Below, in pieces: positions 52,660 to 60,535 of a stretch of 64,000 nucleotides of DNA; position 1 is the first letter of the stretch, and the number at the start of each line of letters is the position of its first letter. Where the stretch lies: NCBI GenBank assembly GCA_016714365.1, contig JADJNH010000007.1, positions 620,001 through 684,000 of the forward strand, read 5' to 3'. Source of the DNA: Candidatus Vicinibacter affinis. GTDB lineage: Bacteria > Bacteroidota > Bacteroidia > Chitinophagales > Saprospiraceae. The notes beneath the pieces were generated by a model. It made no database searches. It was not told the origin of the DNA and worked only from the letters and a program-made list of their open reading frames with translations. A program made the position numbers and the translations under genes.

Positions 52660-53700
52660 CTATTGTATAGTATAACTCACATTCCGTCCGCTACCTTGTT
52701 TTTCAATAAATCCTTTATTAATCAATTCTGATAGAATACGTTTTACGGTAGGTAATGGTATCGCCAGTTTCTCGGAAATTTTTCCTGACTGAATGTTTGG
52801 GCGATTTTGAATAATCGTATAAATTAGTTTTTCCTTGGGCGAAAGTTGTGTTTCTATTCCGCTTTTATTCAATTTCTTCATTAGTTGCAATTGAATATTT
52901 GACAAGCAACTCAAAAAGAACCGCATCCAAATGGTAACATCTTCTTTAGGTCGTTGTGCCTGACAACTTCTAAGAACCTGATAATATTCGCTTTTTCGGT
53001 TTTCAATTTCGTGCTCAAAACTCACGTATTGTATCCATTTATATCCGTTTTTAAGTAATAATAGCGTTGAAATCAAACGACTTAACAAGCCATTTCCGTC
53101 TTGAAAAGGATGAACGCTCAAAAAATCATAAACAAAAGATGCTATTTTGATTAAAGGGTGAACCAACGTTTCGGTATTATACCAATTGATTAATTCTCTT
53201 ATGGCATCTTCGGTAGCAAACCCAGCTTCAGTTGCTTGAAAGATTATTTGTTGTGTCCCGTCAGGTAATGATGCTTCAACTGCATTAATATGCGCCTTAG
53301 AATTGCCTTTATGCCATTGGTCTTTGGCACTATATTTCATCAGACTATTGTGTAAACTTTTGATGTGACTTTCGGAAAGAATGATGTTTTCGTAAGATTC
53401 CGAAATTAAATCCATTACTTCAAAATAACCGACTACTTCCTGTGAGTCTCTGTCGGTGAGTTTTGTGATATCAATTTTTTGAAGTAACACGTCTACCTCT
53501 TCATCGCTCATTTTGTTGCCTTCAATTCGGTTTGAAGCACCTACGCTTCGCACCGTGGCAATACTTTTTAACTCTTTGAGGCTCTGTACTTCTTTTCTCT
53601 CAATTGCTGTCCAATTTGCATCAAAGCGGTCTATTGCACTGATTAAGTTAATCAGCTTCCAATCAATATTCAGTTTGAAATTATATACTTCGTTATTCAA
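52660..53700 (-). CDS. Fic-family protein 2, C-terminal winged helix
   Basis: 346 residues from TTG 53700. The core motif HPFQDGNGLLSR is a Fic motif whose second half (normally GRxxR) reads GLLSR. The inhibitory helix motif SNRIEG (S-x-x-x-E-G, residues 56-61) is present. The C-terminal part (about 283-346, LSPKEKLIYTIIQNRPNIQSGKISEKL, then a winged helix) should bind DNA. This and the 47469 protein have the same layout but only distant sequence similarity. Strongly phased GATACG repeats lie just upstream of the start. Confidence 0.9.
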   Translation of the reverse strand: MNNEVYNFKLNIDWKLINLISAIDRFDANWTAIERKEVQSLKELKSIATVRSVGASNRIEGNKMSDEEVDVLLQKIDITKLTDRDSQEVVGYFEVMDLISESYENIILSESHIKSLHNSLMKYSAKDQWHKGNSKAHINAVEASLPDGTQQIIFQATEAGFATEDAIRELINWYNTETLVHPLIKIASFVYDFLSVHPFQDGNGLLSRLISTLLLLKNGYKWIQYVSFEHEIENRKSEYYQVLRSCQAQRPKEDVTIWMRFFLSCLSNIQLQLMKKLNKSGIETQLSPKEKLIYTIIQNRPNIQSGKISEKLAIPLPTVKRILSELINKGFIEKQGSGRNVSYTIQ

Positions 53701-53703
53701 TTT

Positions 53704-53795
53704 GATACGTTTTGATACGCAAAGATACGATTATAGTCTGAAATTAAAAGCAAAATATGATACGTTTTGATACGTTTATATTCAATTATGATACG
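53704..53795 (-). promoter_or_regulatory. Six helically phased GATACG repeats (candidate operator) of Fic gene 2
   Basis: GATACG occurs at 53704, 53714, 53724, 53759, 53769 and 53790 (start positions). Spacings are 10, 10, 35, 10 and 21 bp, so most copies face the same side of the helix. The first copy is 4 bp upstream of the TTG start. Likely site for autoregulation by the Fic winged helix (inference). Confidence 0.75.
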
Positions 53796-53861
53796 AAAAG
53801 TTCAATTGTTTTTCAGTTGTTAATTACTCTCGCCGCGAGTTCATCACGCCTTACTGTTGAA

Positions 53862-53992
53862 GTTTTACAAATTGGCGATGGGCAGGATTTTTAAAACAAA
53901 TGTGTCAAGCCACCACAAATGCTGATCCGAGGTAGAATGTTCAATTAACCACTGAACCGCCAATTTAGGGTAGCTGCTGTCATGTGAATGGC
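53862..53992 (-). repeat. attC-like site 14
   Basis: Left ACAAATTGGCGATGGGC; right GAACCGCCAATTTAGGG-TAGCTGCTGTCATG. AAATTGGCG and CGCCAATTT form a perfect 9-bp stem. The core ACAAATGCTGATCCGAGGTA and GTTCAATTAACCACTG is shared with other sites. Confidence 0.75.
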
Positions 53993-54034
53993 CGACTATA
54001 TTTACGAAGATAAAGGTTGAATTACACATTAACT

Positions 54035-54937
54035 CTATTTTTCTACCACAAGTTTTTTTGTTCCAATTAAATCTGACGTTTGAATTTGTACAACATAAAC
54101 TCCCTCTGAAAAATCTCTTGTGCTCACTTTTATCTTTTGTGTATCTCTTGCCGCCGTTGAATAAATTATTTTTCCTGAAATATCGGTGATAGTTACTTTG
54201 ACTTTTTCGATTGTTTTTGGTAATGCGATAGTGAGATGATTGGTGGCTGGATTAGGATAAAGACTAATTGATGAAGCAAACGAATTTTCTATTACTCCGG
54301 TGGCAACTGTTTGTCCTGCAAGTATGGGTTGATTTGGAGTGGTATTGTAACCGTATTCCATTATCGTAATTGAAACTGTATAATCGGCTAATGCTACTCC
54401 AAGTTTAATCCAACCATAAAAAAAATCAGGTCCCACATGTATTTTTAAAGCGAGGTATTTTCCGGAAACATTAACCCAGGGACCCGTTGCGGGCGTTTGT
54501 CCTACAGTGTATCCGGAACCTCCCCTACATACGGTAGGCACACAATTCATAGGATTAAGAGCCAAAAGATGATGTGCATTAGTCCAGCCCAAAGATGAAT
54601 CAATAAGGGTATTTATAGCATAACCTCCTGAGGTGTCAGCGATCCAACTAAGAGAAGTTGAACTTATCACTGCAGAATCTATTGCGCCAGAAGCTAATTC
54701 TTTATTACATGTGCAATCAAACAATGAATCTCTTGGTGCCAGGATAAAATCATTAATACCGTCTTTGTTCAAGTCAAGTGAATATGGTGCCGAACAACCG
54801 CCCGTGTATGTGCACATAATCACACTATCCGGATTTACATCCGTATAAACTATCTGCGCAATTGCTGTTATTGAAAACATCGTGATAGCTAGCAGGACGA
54901 TGAATGCAGATAGCTTTTTTAGTAGTTTTATTTTCAT
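54035..54937 (-). CDS. Secreted protein with T9SS type A sorting domain (paralogue of 45564 gene)
   Basis: 300 residues from the ATG at 54937, which begins the signal peptide (ending ITAIAQ). The mature start IVYTDVNPDSVI and the DLNKDGINDFIL loop match the 45564 protein. An extra Cys-rich segment (CTYTGGCSAPY, CTCNKELASG) lies near the N-terminus. The C-terminal sorting domain has SLYPNPATNHLTIALP, VTITDISGKIIY and SEGVYVVQIQTSD. Together with its paralogue it suggests duplication of the whole gene within the array. Confidence 0.85.
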   Translation of the reverse strand: MKIKLLKKLSAFIVLLAITMFSITAIAQIVYTDVNPDSVIMCTYTGGCSAPYSLDLNKDGINDFILAPRDSLFDCTCNKELASGAIDSAVISSTSLSWIADTSGGYAINTLIDSSLGWTNAHHLLALNPMNCVPTVCRGGSGYTVGQTPATGPWVNVSGKYLALKIHVGPDFFYGWIKLGVALADYTVSITIMEYGYNTTPNQPILAGQTVATGVIENSFASSISLYPNPATNHLTIALPKTIEKVKVTITDISGKIIYSTAARDTQKIKVSTRDFSEGVYVVQIQTSDLIGTKKLVVEK

Positions 54938-55024
54938 TTTGTTAATTTTTAATTGCAATATAAATTTATTTTTTGTTATAGAAAAGTTTGTTCAATGCAA
55001 CAAAGCTAAAAATTAGCACTGCTG

Positions 55025-55190
55025 CCATTGGGTTTCGCATAACGGCCTTATGTTAGTCGTAGTGGTTCTTTTCTGTCGAAGGTCTCCTGTGTCAAGTTTG
55101 CACTTTCTTTGAGCGTTGGCTTGGGTGCTCTTTTGGATGTTTTAACGTTGGTCTGTGCGTAGGGAAAAATACAAATGTGCCACCAAAAGC
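55025..55190 (-). repeat. Possible attC-like site 15 (weak)
   Basis: Left GGGTTTCGCATAACGGCC has the common CATAACG end, and ACAAATGTGCCACC lies to the right, but the pairing is poor. It lies right after the MarR gene. Confidence 0.4.
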
Positions 55191-55199
55191 GTTGGCTGA

Positions 55200-55796
55200 T
55201 TAAGCCTCTTCAAATTCTCCACAGTCAATTCTAATGTCTTGTGTGTCTAGTTTTTGGTTAAGCAAATTGCAAAAATGGATTTTGTTTTTAATTGCATAAT
55301 GTTTGCAATTAAAGCAAGTTCTCTGGACACTTATTACTTCTAATTTATTCAGTTGAATTATAAGATTAGAAATGTTTGGCCATAATATTTTTTTGTCTAC
55401 ATCGCTAGCCTTTGCAATAATTGCTGTCAATGGGTTGGCGAAGTTTTCTGTTTCCGTAACTATTTTTTTTCCTGATGCAGTGAGTTGTATCGTATAGCTT
55501 CTTGTGTCATTACTGTCAGTAAATTTTTTGATTAGATTTTTTTGTTCCAATACTTTTATCGCATCGCTGATAGTAGGTTTTGTGAAATTAAATTCTTGTG
55601 CCAAATAACTTATTGTTGTTTTGTCTGCTGAATGGTGCTGAATAAAAATCAGTAACTGAATTTGTATAGGGCTTAAACTATGTTCCTTTGCTTTTTCCCA
55701 AAGCAAAATACGGAACACTTGCGATAAGCGTTCCAACCCTGCAACTATTTTATTGTCAAGGTTTGCATTTTGATTTTCTAAATTAAATACCGACAC
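55200..55796 (-). CDS. MarR-family regulator with C-terminal Cys-rich extension
   Basis: 198 residues. The winged-helix domain (about 20-145) has ISYLAQEFNFTKPTISDAIKVLEQKNLIKKF and a wing TDSNDTRSYTIQL. After it comes an extension of about 45 residues with CFNCKHY, FCNLLNQK and DCGEFEE; the four Cys are arranged to hold a metal or FeS-like site. It may therefore sense metal, redox or NO. It follows the DUF2024 gene by two bases and is probably part of the protoglobin operon. Confidence 0.87.
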   Translation of the reverse strand: MSVFNLENQNANLDNKIVAGLERLSQVFRILLWEKAKEHSLSPIQIQLLIFIQHHSADKTTISYLAQEFNFTKPTISDAIKVLEQKNLIKKFTDSNDTRSYTIQLTASGKKIVTETENFANPLTAIIAKASDVDKKILWPNISNLIIQLNKLEVISVQRTCFNCKHYAIKNKIHFCNLLNQKLDTQDIRIDCGEFEEA

Positions 55797-55798
55797 TT

Positions 55799-56062
55799 TT
55801 ATTTACAGTTTTGCATTTCAATAATGTAATAGCCTTTTTGTTGAATACTCAAAACCATTTCATCTGTTGCTTTTTCAATGTGACAAAAGCTACACTCCTC
55901 TGAAGCCAAAGGCTGATTTTCTTGATTTTTAGATTGTAAGTAATCCTTACCAAAGGTATAAATTATTTTTTCATCTTTTATATGGTCGGGAGCAATAATG
56001 TCAAAATGCATTACGCTTCCGTCTTTTTTAGTTACATAAGTGTCCCAAACTGCTACTTGCAT
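55799..56062 (-). CDS. DUF2024-family protein
   Basis: 87 residues from ATG 56062; an open frame upstream to 56242 overlaps the preceding gene and lacks family similarity, so the short start is chosen. The entire DUF2024 domain is present: MQVAVWDTYVTKKDGSVMHF, DIIAPDHIKDEKIIYTFGKDYL, ECSFCHIEKA and IQQKGYYIIEM. Known structures show a small alpha/beta fold of unknown function. The Cys-x-x-Cys-His motif is conserved. It is between the protoglobin and MarR genes. Confidence 0.88.
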   Translation of the reverse strand: MQVAVWDTYVTKKDGSVMHFDIIAPDHIKDEKIIYTFGKDYLQSKNQENQPLASEECSFCHIEKATDEMVLSIQQKGYYIIEMQNCK

Positions 56063-56172
56063 AATTTTAAATTTTTGATTTGATGAAGAGAAAAAAAGAA
56101 TAGGCAGATTAGTCCCTTTAAGAGGAAGAACAAAAATCCAGCTATTCCAAATTTTTTGAGGCAGGGTATCAA

Positions 56173-56751
56173 TTAAAATTCGTTTTTGTTTATGTAAGGG
56201 TATGTCCACAGAATAACAGTAAGCGTTACTGCCTTGAACCAAGATGAATACATTGCTTCAACAGTTTCAGCATCATGTCCTTTTTTAGCTAAAAATCCTT
56301 TGATGGTTGCTGTGATTGGAAAAATAAAAGCTACCATATAGCGGTAATGGATTATTGGAACTGTGTCTACTTCATCCGTTTTGTTTTTCTTGCTTGTGTG
56401 ATGTCTCAAAGCAATTTCGTGTTGATAGTTTAACCAAGTTTGGTCGTAAGGCTTGTTGCACAAGTCCATAATCCATTGTCCAAACCTTGCTCTAACCGCA
56501 GCCAGGTATTCCATGTTTGGCTTTTCGTTTTTAGCGAAGTAGTGCAACAAATGTTGATTGCCACCAACGAAACCATACCAAAGGTCAAGCACTTCGTTTG
56601 TTTGGTCTTTTAGCACTTCTCCTGCAAGGCGTAGGTTTTTTTCATCTTCTTCTGTAAACAATACAGTTTTTTTGAGAAGGTCTAAATCGGCAATGCTTAC
56701 AGGTGATTGCCCTACTTGCCCGTAGGCGTAACCCTTGATTTGTTCTGTCAT
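56173..56751 (-). CDS. Protoglobin-family heme protein
   Basis: 192 residues, all helical, with the protoglobin pattern: IADLDLLKKTVLFTEEDEKNL, LDLWYGFVGGNQHLLHYF, and the heme-proximal helix YQHEIALRHHTSKKN, followed by VPIIHYRYMVAFIFPI. Protoglobins bind O2, CO or NO. It is the first gene of a three-gene operon with DUF2024 and a Cys-bearing MarR regulator, and the promoter carries a palindrome, suggesting control by gas or redox state (inference). Confidence 0.88.
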   Translation of the reverse strand: MTEQIKGYAYGQVGQSPVSIADLDLLKKTVLFTEEDEKNLRLAGEVLKDQTNEVLDLWYGFVGGNQHLLHYFAKNEKPNMEYLAAVRARFGQWIMDLCNKPYDQTWLNYQHEIALRHHTSKKNKTDEVDTVPIIHYRYMVAFIFPITATIKGFLAKKGHDAETVEAMYSSWFKAVTLTVILWTYPYINKNEF

Positions 56752-56782
56752 TTTTATACTTTTTTATTTATGAATGATGACG

Positions 56783-56813
56783 CAAATATAGTAAGGATTC
56801 CTAACTATGACAA
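56783..56813 (-). promoter_or_regulatory. Promoter with overlapping 21-bp palindrome, protoglobin operon
   Basis: Minus strand TATATTTG (56783-56790) fits TAnnTTTG; TTG (56811-56813) is 20 nt upstream. Between them, 56788-56808 is a palindrome with arms ATAGTAAGG and CCTAACTAT (8 of 9 paired, 3-nt centre). A MarR dimer bound here would block the polymerase. Confidence 0.7.
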
Positions 56814-56986
56814 TAAAAGTGAAAATATTCTTTGTAGCATTAGGTTTAGGCAAAATTACATTTGAAGGTCATGAGGTTTGGGTTATTTCTGAACCTTCGC
56901 CGCTAGCAATGACTATGTTAACCAAAAAAATAAAGGATGCGTTTGAATTTAAAGGGGGTAAGCATAGAATTAACAATATAGAATAA
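56807..56986 (+). CDS. Short doubtful frame divergent from the protoglobin operon
   Basis: 59 codons from ATG 56807 (TIKVKIFFVALGLGKITFEG ...). No signal, domain or family resemblance. It overlaps the promoter region, so it may be chance. The rest of 56987-57050 holds nothing. Confidence 0.15.
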   Translation: MTIKVKIFFVALGLGKITFEGHEVWVISEPSPLAMTMLTKKIKDAFEFKGGKHRINNIE

Positions 56987-57050
56987 ATCAAATTTTCAAA
57001 GCCCAAAACCCTGCAGGCGTATACTTTTTGCAGCGTATTAATTACCTGTT

Positions 57051-57680
57051 TTAAAATTGACTATTATTTTGAATAGCCCATACTAAAAGCGCATTTTTTT
57101 CTGGAGGCAAATTTAATTTCTTCATTATGCTATGTCGATGATTTTCAATCGTTTTTTCAGAAACGAATAACATACTTGCAATTTCTTTTGAGGATTTTTG
57201 TTTTCCAATTAATTGGACAATTTTCTTTTCTGCAAAGCTTAACTCATTAAGTATATCAGTTTTAGAGGATTGTGTGTCTAGATATAGATTTTCTTGTATT
57301 TCTTTTGAAAACCAAATTTCATTACGCAAAACGGAATTAATGCATTCTTCGAGAACATCCATTGCAAATTCCTTTAATAAGTAGCCTTTGGCATTCAATT
57401 CTTTGGCTCTATTAAAAAGGGAATATTCTTTGTGCATGGTTACAAGAATGACCTTGGTCCTTAATGATTGTAATGCCAATTTTTCAAGAATTTCAATACC
57501 ATTCATTCCGGGCATATTAATATCTAAAATGGCGATATCTGGCTTGTGTTTCAAAATCATATTATAAGCAGTTACTCCGTTGCTGCACAGTTCACAAATA
57601 TGATGTCCAAGACCTTGGACAAAAGTTTTGGTTCCCATCAAAGTGAGTGGATGATCCTCACTGATTAATATACTTGCCAT
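57051..57680 (-). CDS. NarL/FixJ-type response regulator
   Basis: 209 residues. The receiver domain (about 1-120) has ISEDHP, phospho-Asp in IAILDINMPGMNG, the switch Thr in VILVTMHKE and Lys in KGYLLKE. The LuxR-type helix-turn-helix (about 145-205) reads LSFAEKKIVQLIGKQKSSKEIASMLFVSEKTIENHR. The kinase gene 23 bp upstream is its partner, but that kinase is broken, so this regulator may now be orphaned. Confidence 0.92.
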   Translation of the reverse strand: MASILISEDHPLTLMGTKTFVQGLGHHICELCSNGVTAYNMILKHKPDIAILDINMPGMNGIEILEKLALQSLRTKVILVTMHKEYSLFNRAKELNAKGYLLKEFAMDVLEECINSVLRNEIWFSKEIQENLYLDTQSSKTDILNELSFAEKKIVQLIGKQKSSKEIASMLFVSEKTIENHRHSIMKKLNLPPEKNALLVWAIQNNSQF

Positions 57681-57703
57681 ATAGTTTCTTAAGATTAAAT
57701 TTT

Positions 57704-58940
57704 TTAATTGATATTATTTGGTATGTTAATATTTATTAGAGTTCCATTTTGATTAGATATTATTTGAGCAATTCCTCCTATTGCTTTAGATCGTTGTTGA
57801 ATACTGATTAATCCGAATGATTTGCCACTATTCAAAACAGTATTAACATCAAATCCAATTCCATTATCTTGAATACAAATTTCCGTAACATTATTATTTG
57901 TTTCGATGCTAAGTTTTGCTGCATCAGCTTTAGCATATTTGATGATATTGGTTATGGCTTCTTGAATAATTCTAAATACTTGCAGTTCTGATGACTTAGA
58001 TAAGTTTTGGTTATAATTAATTTCATGGGATATAAATAGGGATCCACTGTTCATATACTGTTCACAAAGCGTATCAAGACAAATTTTTAAGCCTAAACTT
58101 TCTAACATAACAGGATGCAGGTTTCGACTAATTTGACGAACATCATTAATGATATGATCGATTTTTGTTGTTGCATCTTTATTAATTCCTTCTGATGCTA
58201 AAGTTCTTTTTAGGGTTAACAGTTCGTGACTTAAACCATCATGTAGATCTCTGGCGATTCGACCCCGTTCGTCTTCAGTTGATTCGAAAAGCCGTTGTGT
58301 AAATTTGGATTGTATGATAGCTTCTTTTTGAGATTGCCGGTGTTGTAACCAAAGATAATATATAATTGAACTTAATAGAATCACAATTAAACCTGCGAGT
58401 AAGAACCCAATGGTTGATTTTTGACTGGCTAAATGTTGTTGCTGTATTTTTTTTTCGTTATTTAGAATATTTAATTGAGAAACCTGAAGTTGTTTATCTT
58501 TTTCTGAAAGTTGCAATTGATTTTCCTTTTCTGCTTTTTCTGATTTTTCTTTTAAATAGGCTAGGTGGCTTATTTTATTTTTAGCATTACTTATGATGAT
58601 GAGTTGATCTTTAATTTTTAGATCTTGTCGTTGTTTTTCAGAGAGAATATTTTGTTTTTCTAGTTGTGCAATGGTAATTTTTTTTTCAAAACCAAAGTTG
58701 CTTCTTTTTTATCAAATTCATACTGGATTTCTTTGCGATTAATTTCTAATTTGACTTCATCATTGGATAAACTATCTCTGAGTTTTGTGAATTGAGCATA
58801 TGTTGCATATGCATTTTTATAATCACCCTCATGTTCATAAATAGAGCTCAGTTCTTTTAATATACGCCATTTGAGGAAAGGATCTAAACTTTCATTAGAT
58901 AGTGTCAAAGCTTTTAAAGCTAAAGATTTAGCAGTGTAAA
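57704..58940 (-). pseudogene. TPR-type sensor histidine kinase (HisKA_3), 5' truncated and frameshifted
   Basis: The C-terminal part is intact: coiled coil, one membrane helix (STIGFLLAGLIVILLSSII), HisKA_3 box (ERGRIARDLHDGLSHEL) and HATPase (VTEICIQDNGIGFDV). Upstream, after an A9 run near 58675, the TPR part continues in another frame (EHEGDYKNAYATYAQFTKLRDSL). It is cut at about 58940 by the end of an IS3-family element. The TPR N-terminus and signal are not found on the other side of the element, so they were lost by deletion. Confidence 0.85.
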
Positions 58941-59013
58941 TCGTCAGCATAAAGTGGACCAAATATAATTAAAAATAAGATAGTGTTTCCAAGATCAATT
59001 AAATTTGTAAACC

Positions 59014-59367
59014 ATGGAAACAAAAAAGAAACAAACCACAGAAAACTTCATTAAAGAGATTCGTAGGCGAACTAGAAGGACCTTCAGCTCAGAACAGAAG
59101 ATTACTATTGTTATGGAGGCATTGAGGGCAGAGACCTCAGTAGCAGAACTTTGTCGAAAGTATTCTATCCAAGAGCCACAATTTTATAAGTGGAATAAAG
59201 AGTTCTTGGAAGCTGGAAAGAAGCGATTATCTGGTGATACAACCAGGGAAGCTACAAGTGATGAAGTGACAGAGCTTAGAAAGGAAAATCAGCGCTTAAA
59301 AGAGATGGTAGCTGATTTGGTGCTCCGATATGATATTGTAAAAAAAAGCTTGTCCGTGCTGGATTAA
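59014..59367 (+). CDS. IS3-type transposase OrfA (HTH)
   Basis: 117 residues. An HTH_Tnp_1 domain (FSSEQKITIVMEALRAETSVAELCRKYSIQEPQFYKWNK is the helix-turn-helix region, residues about 26-64), then a leucine-zipper-like coil (ELRKENQRLKEMVADLVL). It binds the ends of the element and pairs with OrfB. It ends 20 nt before OrfB begins. Confidence 0.85.
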   Translation: METKKKQTTENFIKEIRRRTRRTFSSEQKITIVMEALRAETSVAELCRKYSIQEPQFYKWNKEFLEAGKKRLSGDTTREATSDEVTELRKENQRLKEMVADLVLRYDIVKKSLSVLD

Positions 59368-59387
59368 CTGTAAAATTCAATAAGTAT

Positions 59388-60403
59388 ATGAGATTTACGG
59401 CATCGGAAAAACAAGAGTTAATCAATATTGTAGTTGGCTCACAATTTGGTGTCAACAAAACTCTACGAGAGATTGGGCTTAATAAAAGTACTTTTTATAA
59501 CTGGTATAAGGCTTATTCAGATCATGGGGTGGATGGTTTAGCTCCAAGTAAACGCACTAGCAGAAGGCAATGGAACAGCATACCACAAGAGCAAAAAATC
59601 TTGTGGTCATACTTGCGTTGGAGTTTCCTCATTTATCATCCAGGGAACTTGCTTTTAAACTTACTGACGAACAACAAATATTTATGTCAGAATCAAGCGT
59701 TTATAGAATTCTAAAAGAAAGAGGATTGATCACGGCTCCTGCACATATTTTTATCACAGCAGCAGATGAATTTAGTAAAAAGACAGCTTTCGTAAATCAG
59801 ATGTGGCAAACAGACTTTACTTACTTCAAAATCTTAGGCTGGGGTTGGTATTACTTGAGTACCGTTTTAGATGATTACAGCAGATATATTGTCCACTGGG
59901 AACTCTGCAAAGGCATGAAAGTGGAAGACGTGAAAAGAACCGTTGATAGAGCTATTATAAAAGCTAAAATTGTCACCAAACAACGACCTAAATTATTGTC
60001 CGATAATGGCTCTTGCTATATAGCTTCTGATTTAAAAGATTATTTGAAAAATAGCTATGATATGGACCAGATACATGGAAGACCATTCCATCCTCAAACG
60101 CAAGGTAAAATTGAACGCTATCATAGGACAATGAAAAACGTTGTAAAACTTGATAATTATTATTGTCCTGAGGAATTGGAAAGAGCTTTAGAAAAATTTG
60201 TAGAAACTTATAACAATGAAAGATATCATGAATCATTAGAAAATTTAACTCCTGCAGATGTGTATTTTGGCCGTGGAGACCTCATTTTAAAAGAAAGGCA
60301 AAGAATTAAACTACAATGTATTAGAGATAGAAAAATTGAGTATGAAAAATTATTTCCTAATGATATTAATAACTATAAACAAAAAGAATTAGCTTTGATT
60401 TAA
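59388..60403 (+). pseudogene. IS3-type transposase OrfB (DDE), one frameshift
   Basis: The protein begins with an HTH region (LREIGLNKSTFYNWYKAY), crosses an A6 run at 59593-59598 where one A is missing, and then continues as the rve integrase core. The DDE residues are visible: Asp in QTDFTY, Asp in SDNGSCY, Glu in GKIERYHR. A deliberate -1 slip in the A run is possible but unusual inside OrfB. If not, the copy is inactive. Confidence 0.8.
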
Positions 60404-60450
60404 ATTGAAACACTACTTAGTGAAATGTTCAAATTACTTTGACGACATAC

Positions 60451-60480
60451 AACTTGCAAATGTGCTGTTATCAGGCGCCA
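60451..60480 (-). repeat. Half of an attC-like site (site 16) at the IS border
   Basis: ACTTGCAAATGTGCTGTTAT followed by CAGGCGCC is the right half of the site 6/9/12 family. The left half is absent because the IS element begins there. It lies 60 nt after the stop of the 60536 gene. Confidence 0.65.
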
Positions 60481-60535
60481 GTATCAAAAAAACTTTGTAT
60501 CTCTGCACTAGAAGCACTATCAATAATATGTTGGC

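Larger units (their letters stand above)
58939..60447 (+). mobile_element. IS3-family insertion sequence
   Basis: About 1.5 kb. Left end near TCGTCAGCATAAAGTGGACC (58941) and right end near GTTCAAATTACTTTGACGAC (60428-60447) pair as imperfect inverted repeats (TCGTCA core, about 13 of 20). It holds two ORFs. No target duplication could be seen: the left flank is the kinase gene and the right flank is half of an attC-like site, so recombination or a deletion has joined different sequences. Confidence 0.75.

Noticed and set aside
53704..53795. GATACG repeats as a plasmid-type iteron origin
   Set aside because: No Rep protein is near; the repeats abut the start codon of a winged-helix Fic protein, which fits an operator better.
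59388..60403. Programmed frameshift within OrfB
   Set aside because: IS3 elements shift between OrfA and OrfB, not inside OrfB, and the A6 run is not in the usual phase; a lost A is simpler, though not excluded.
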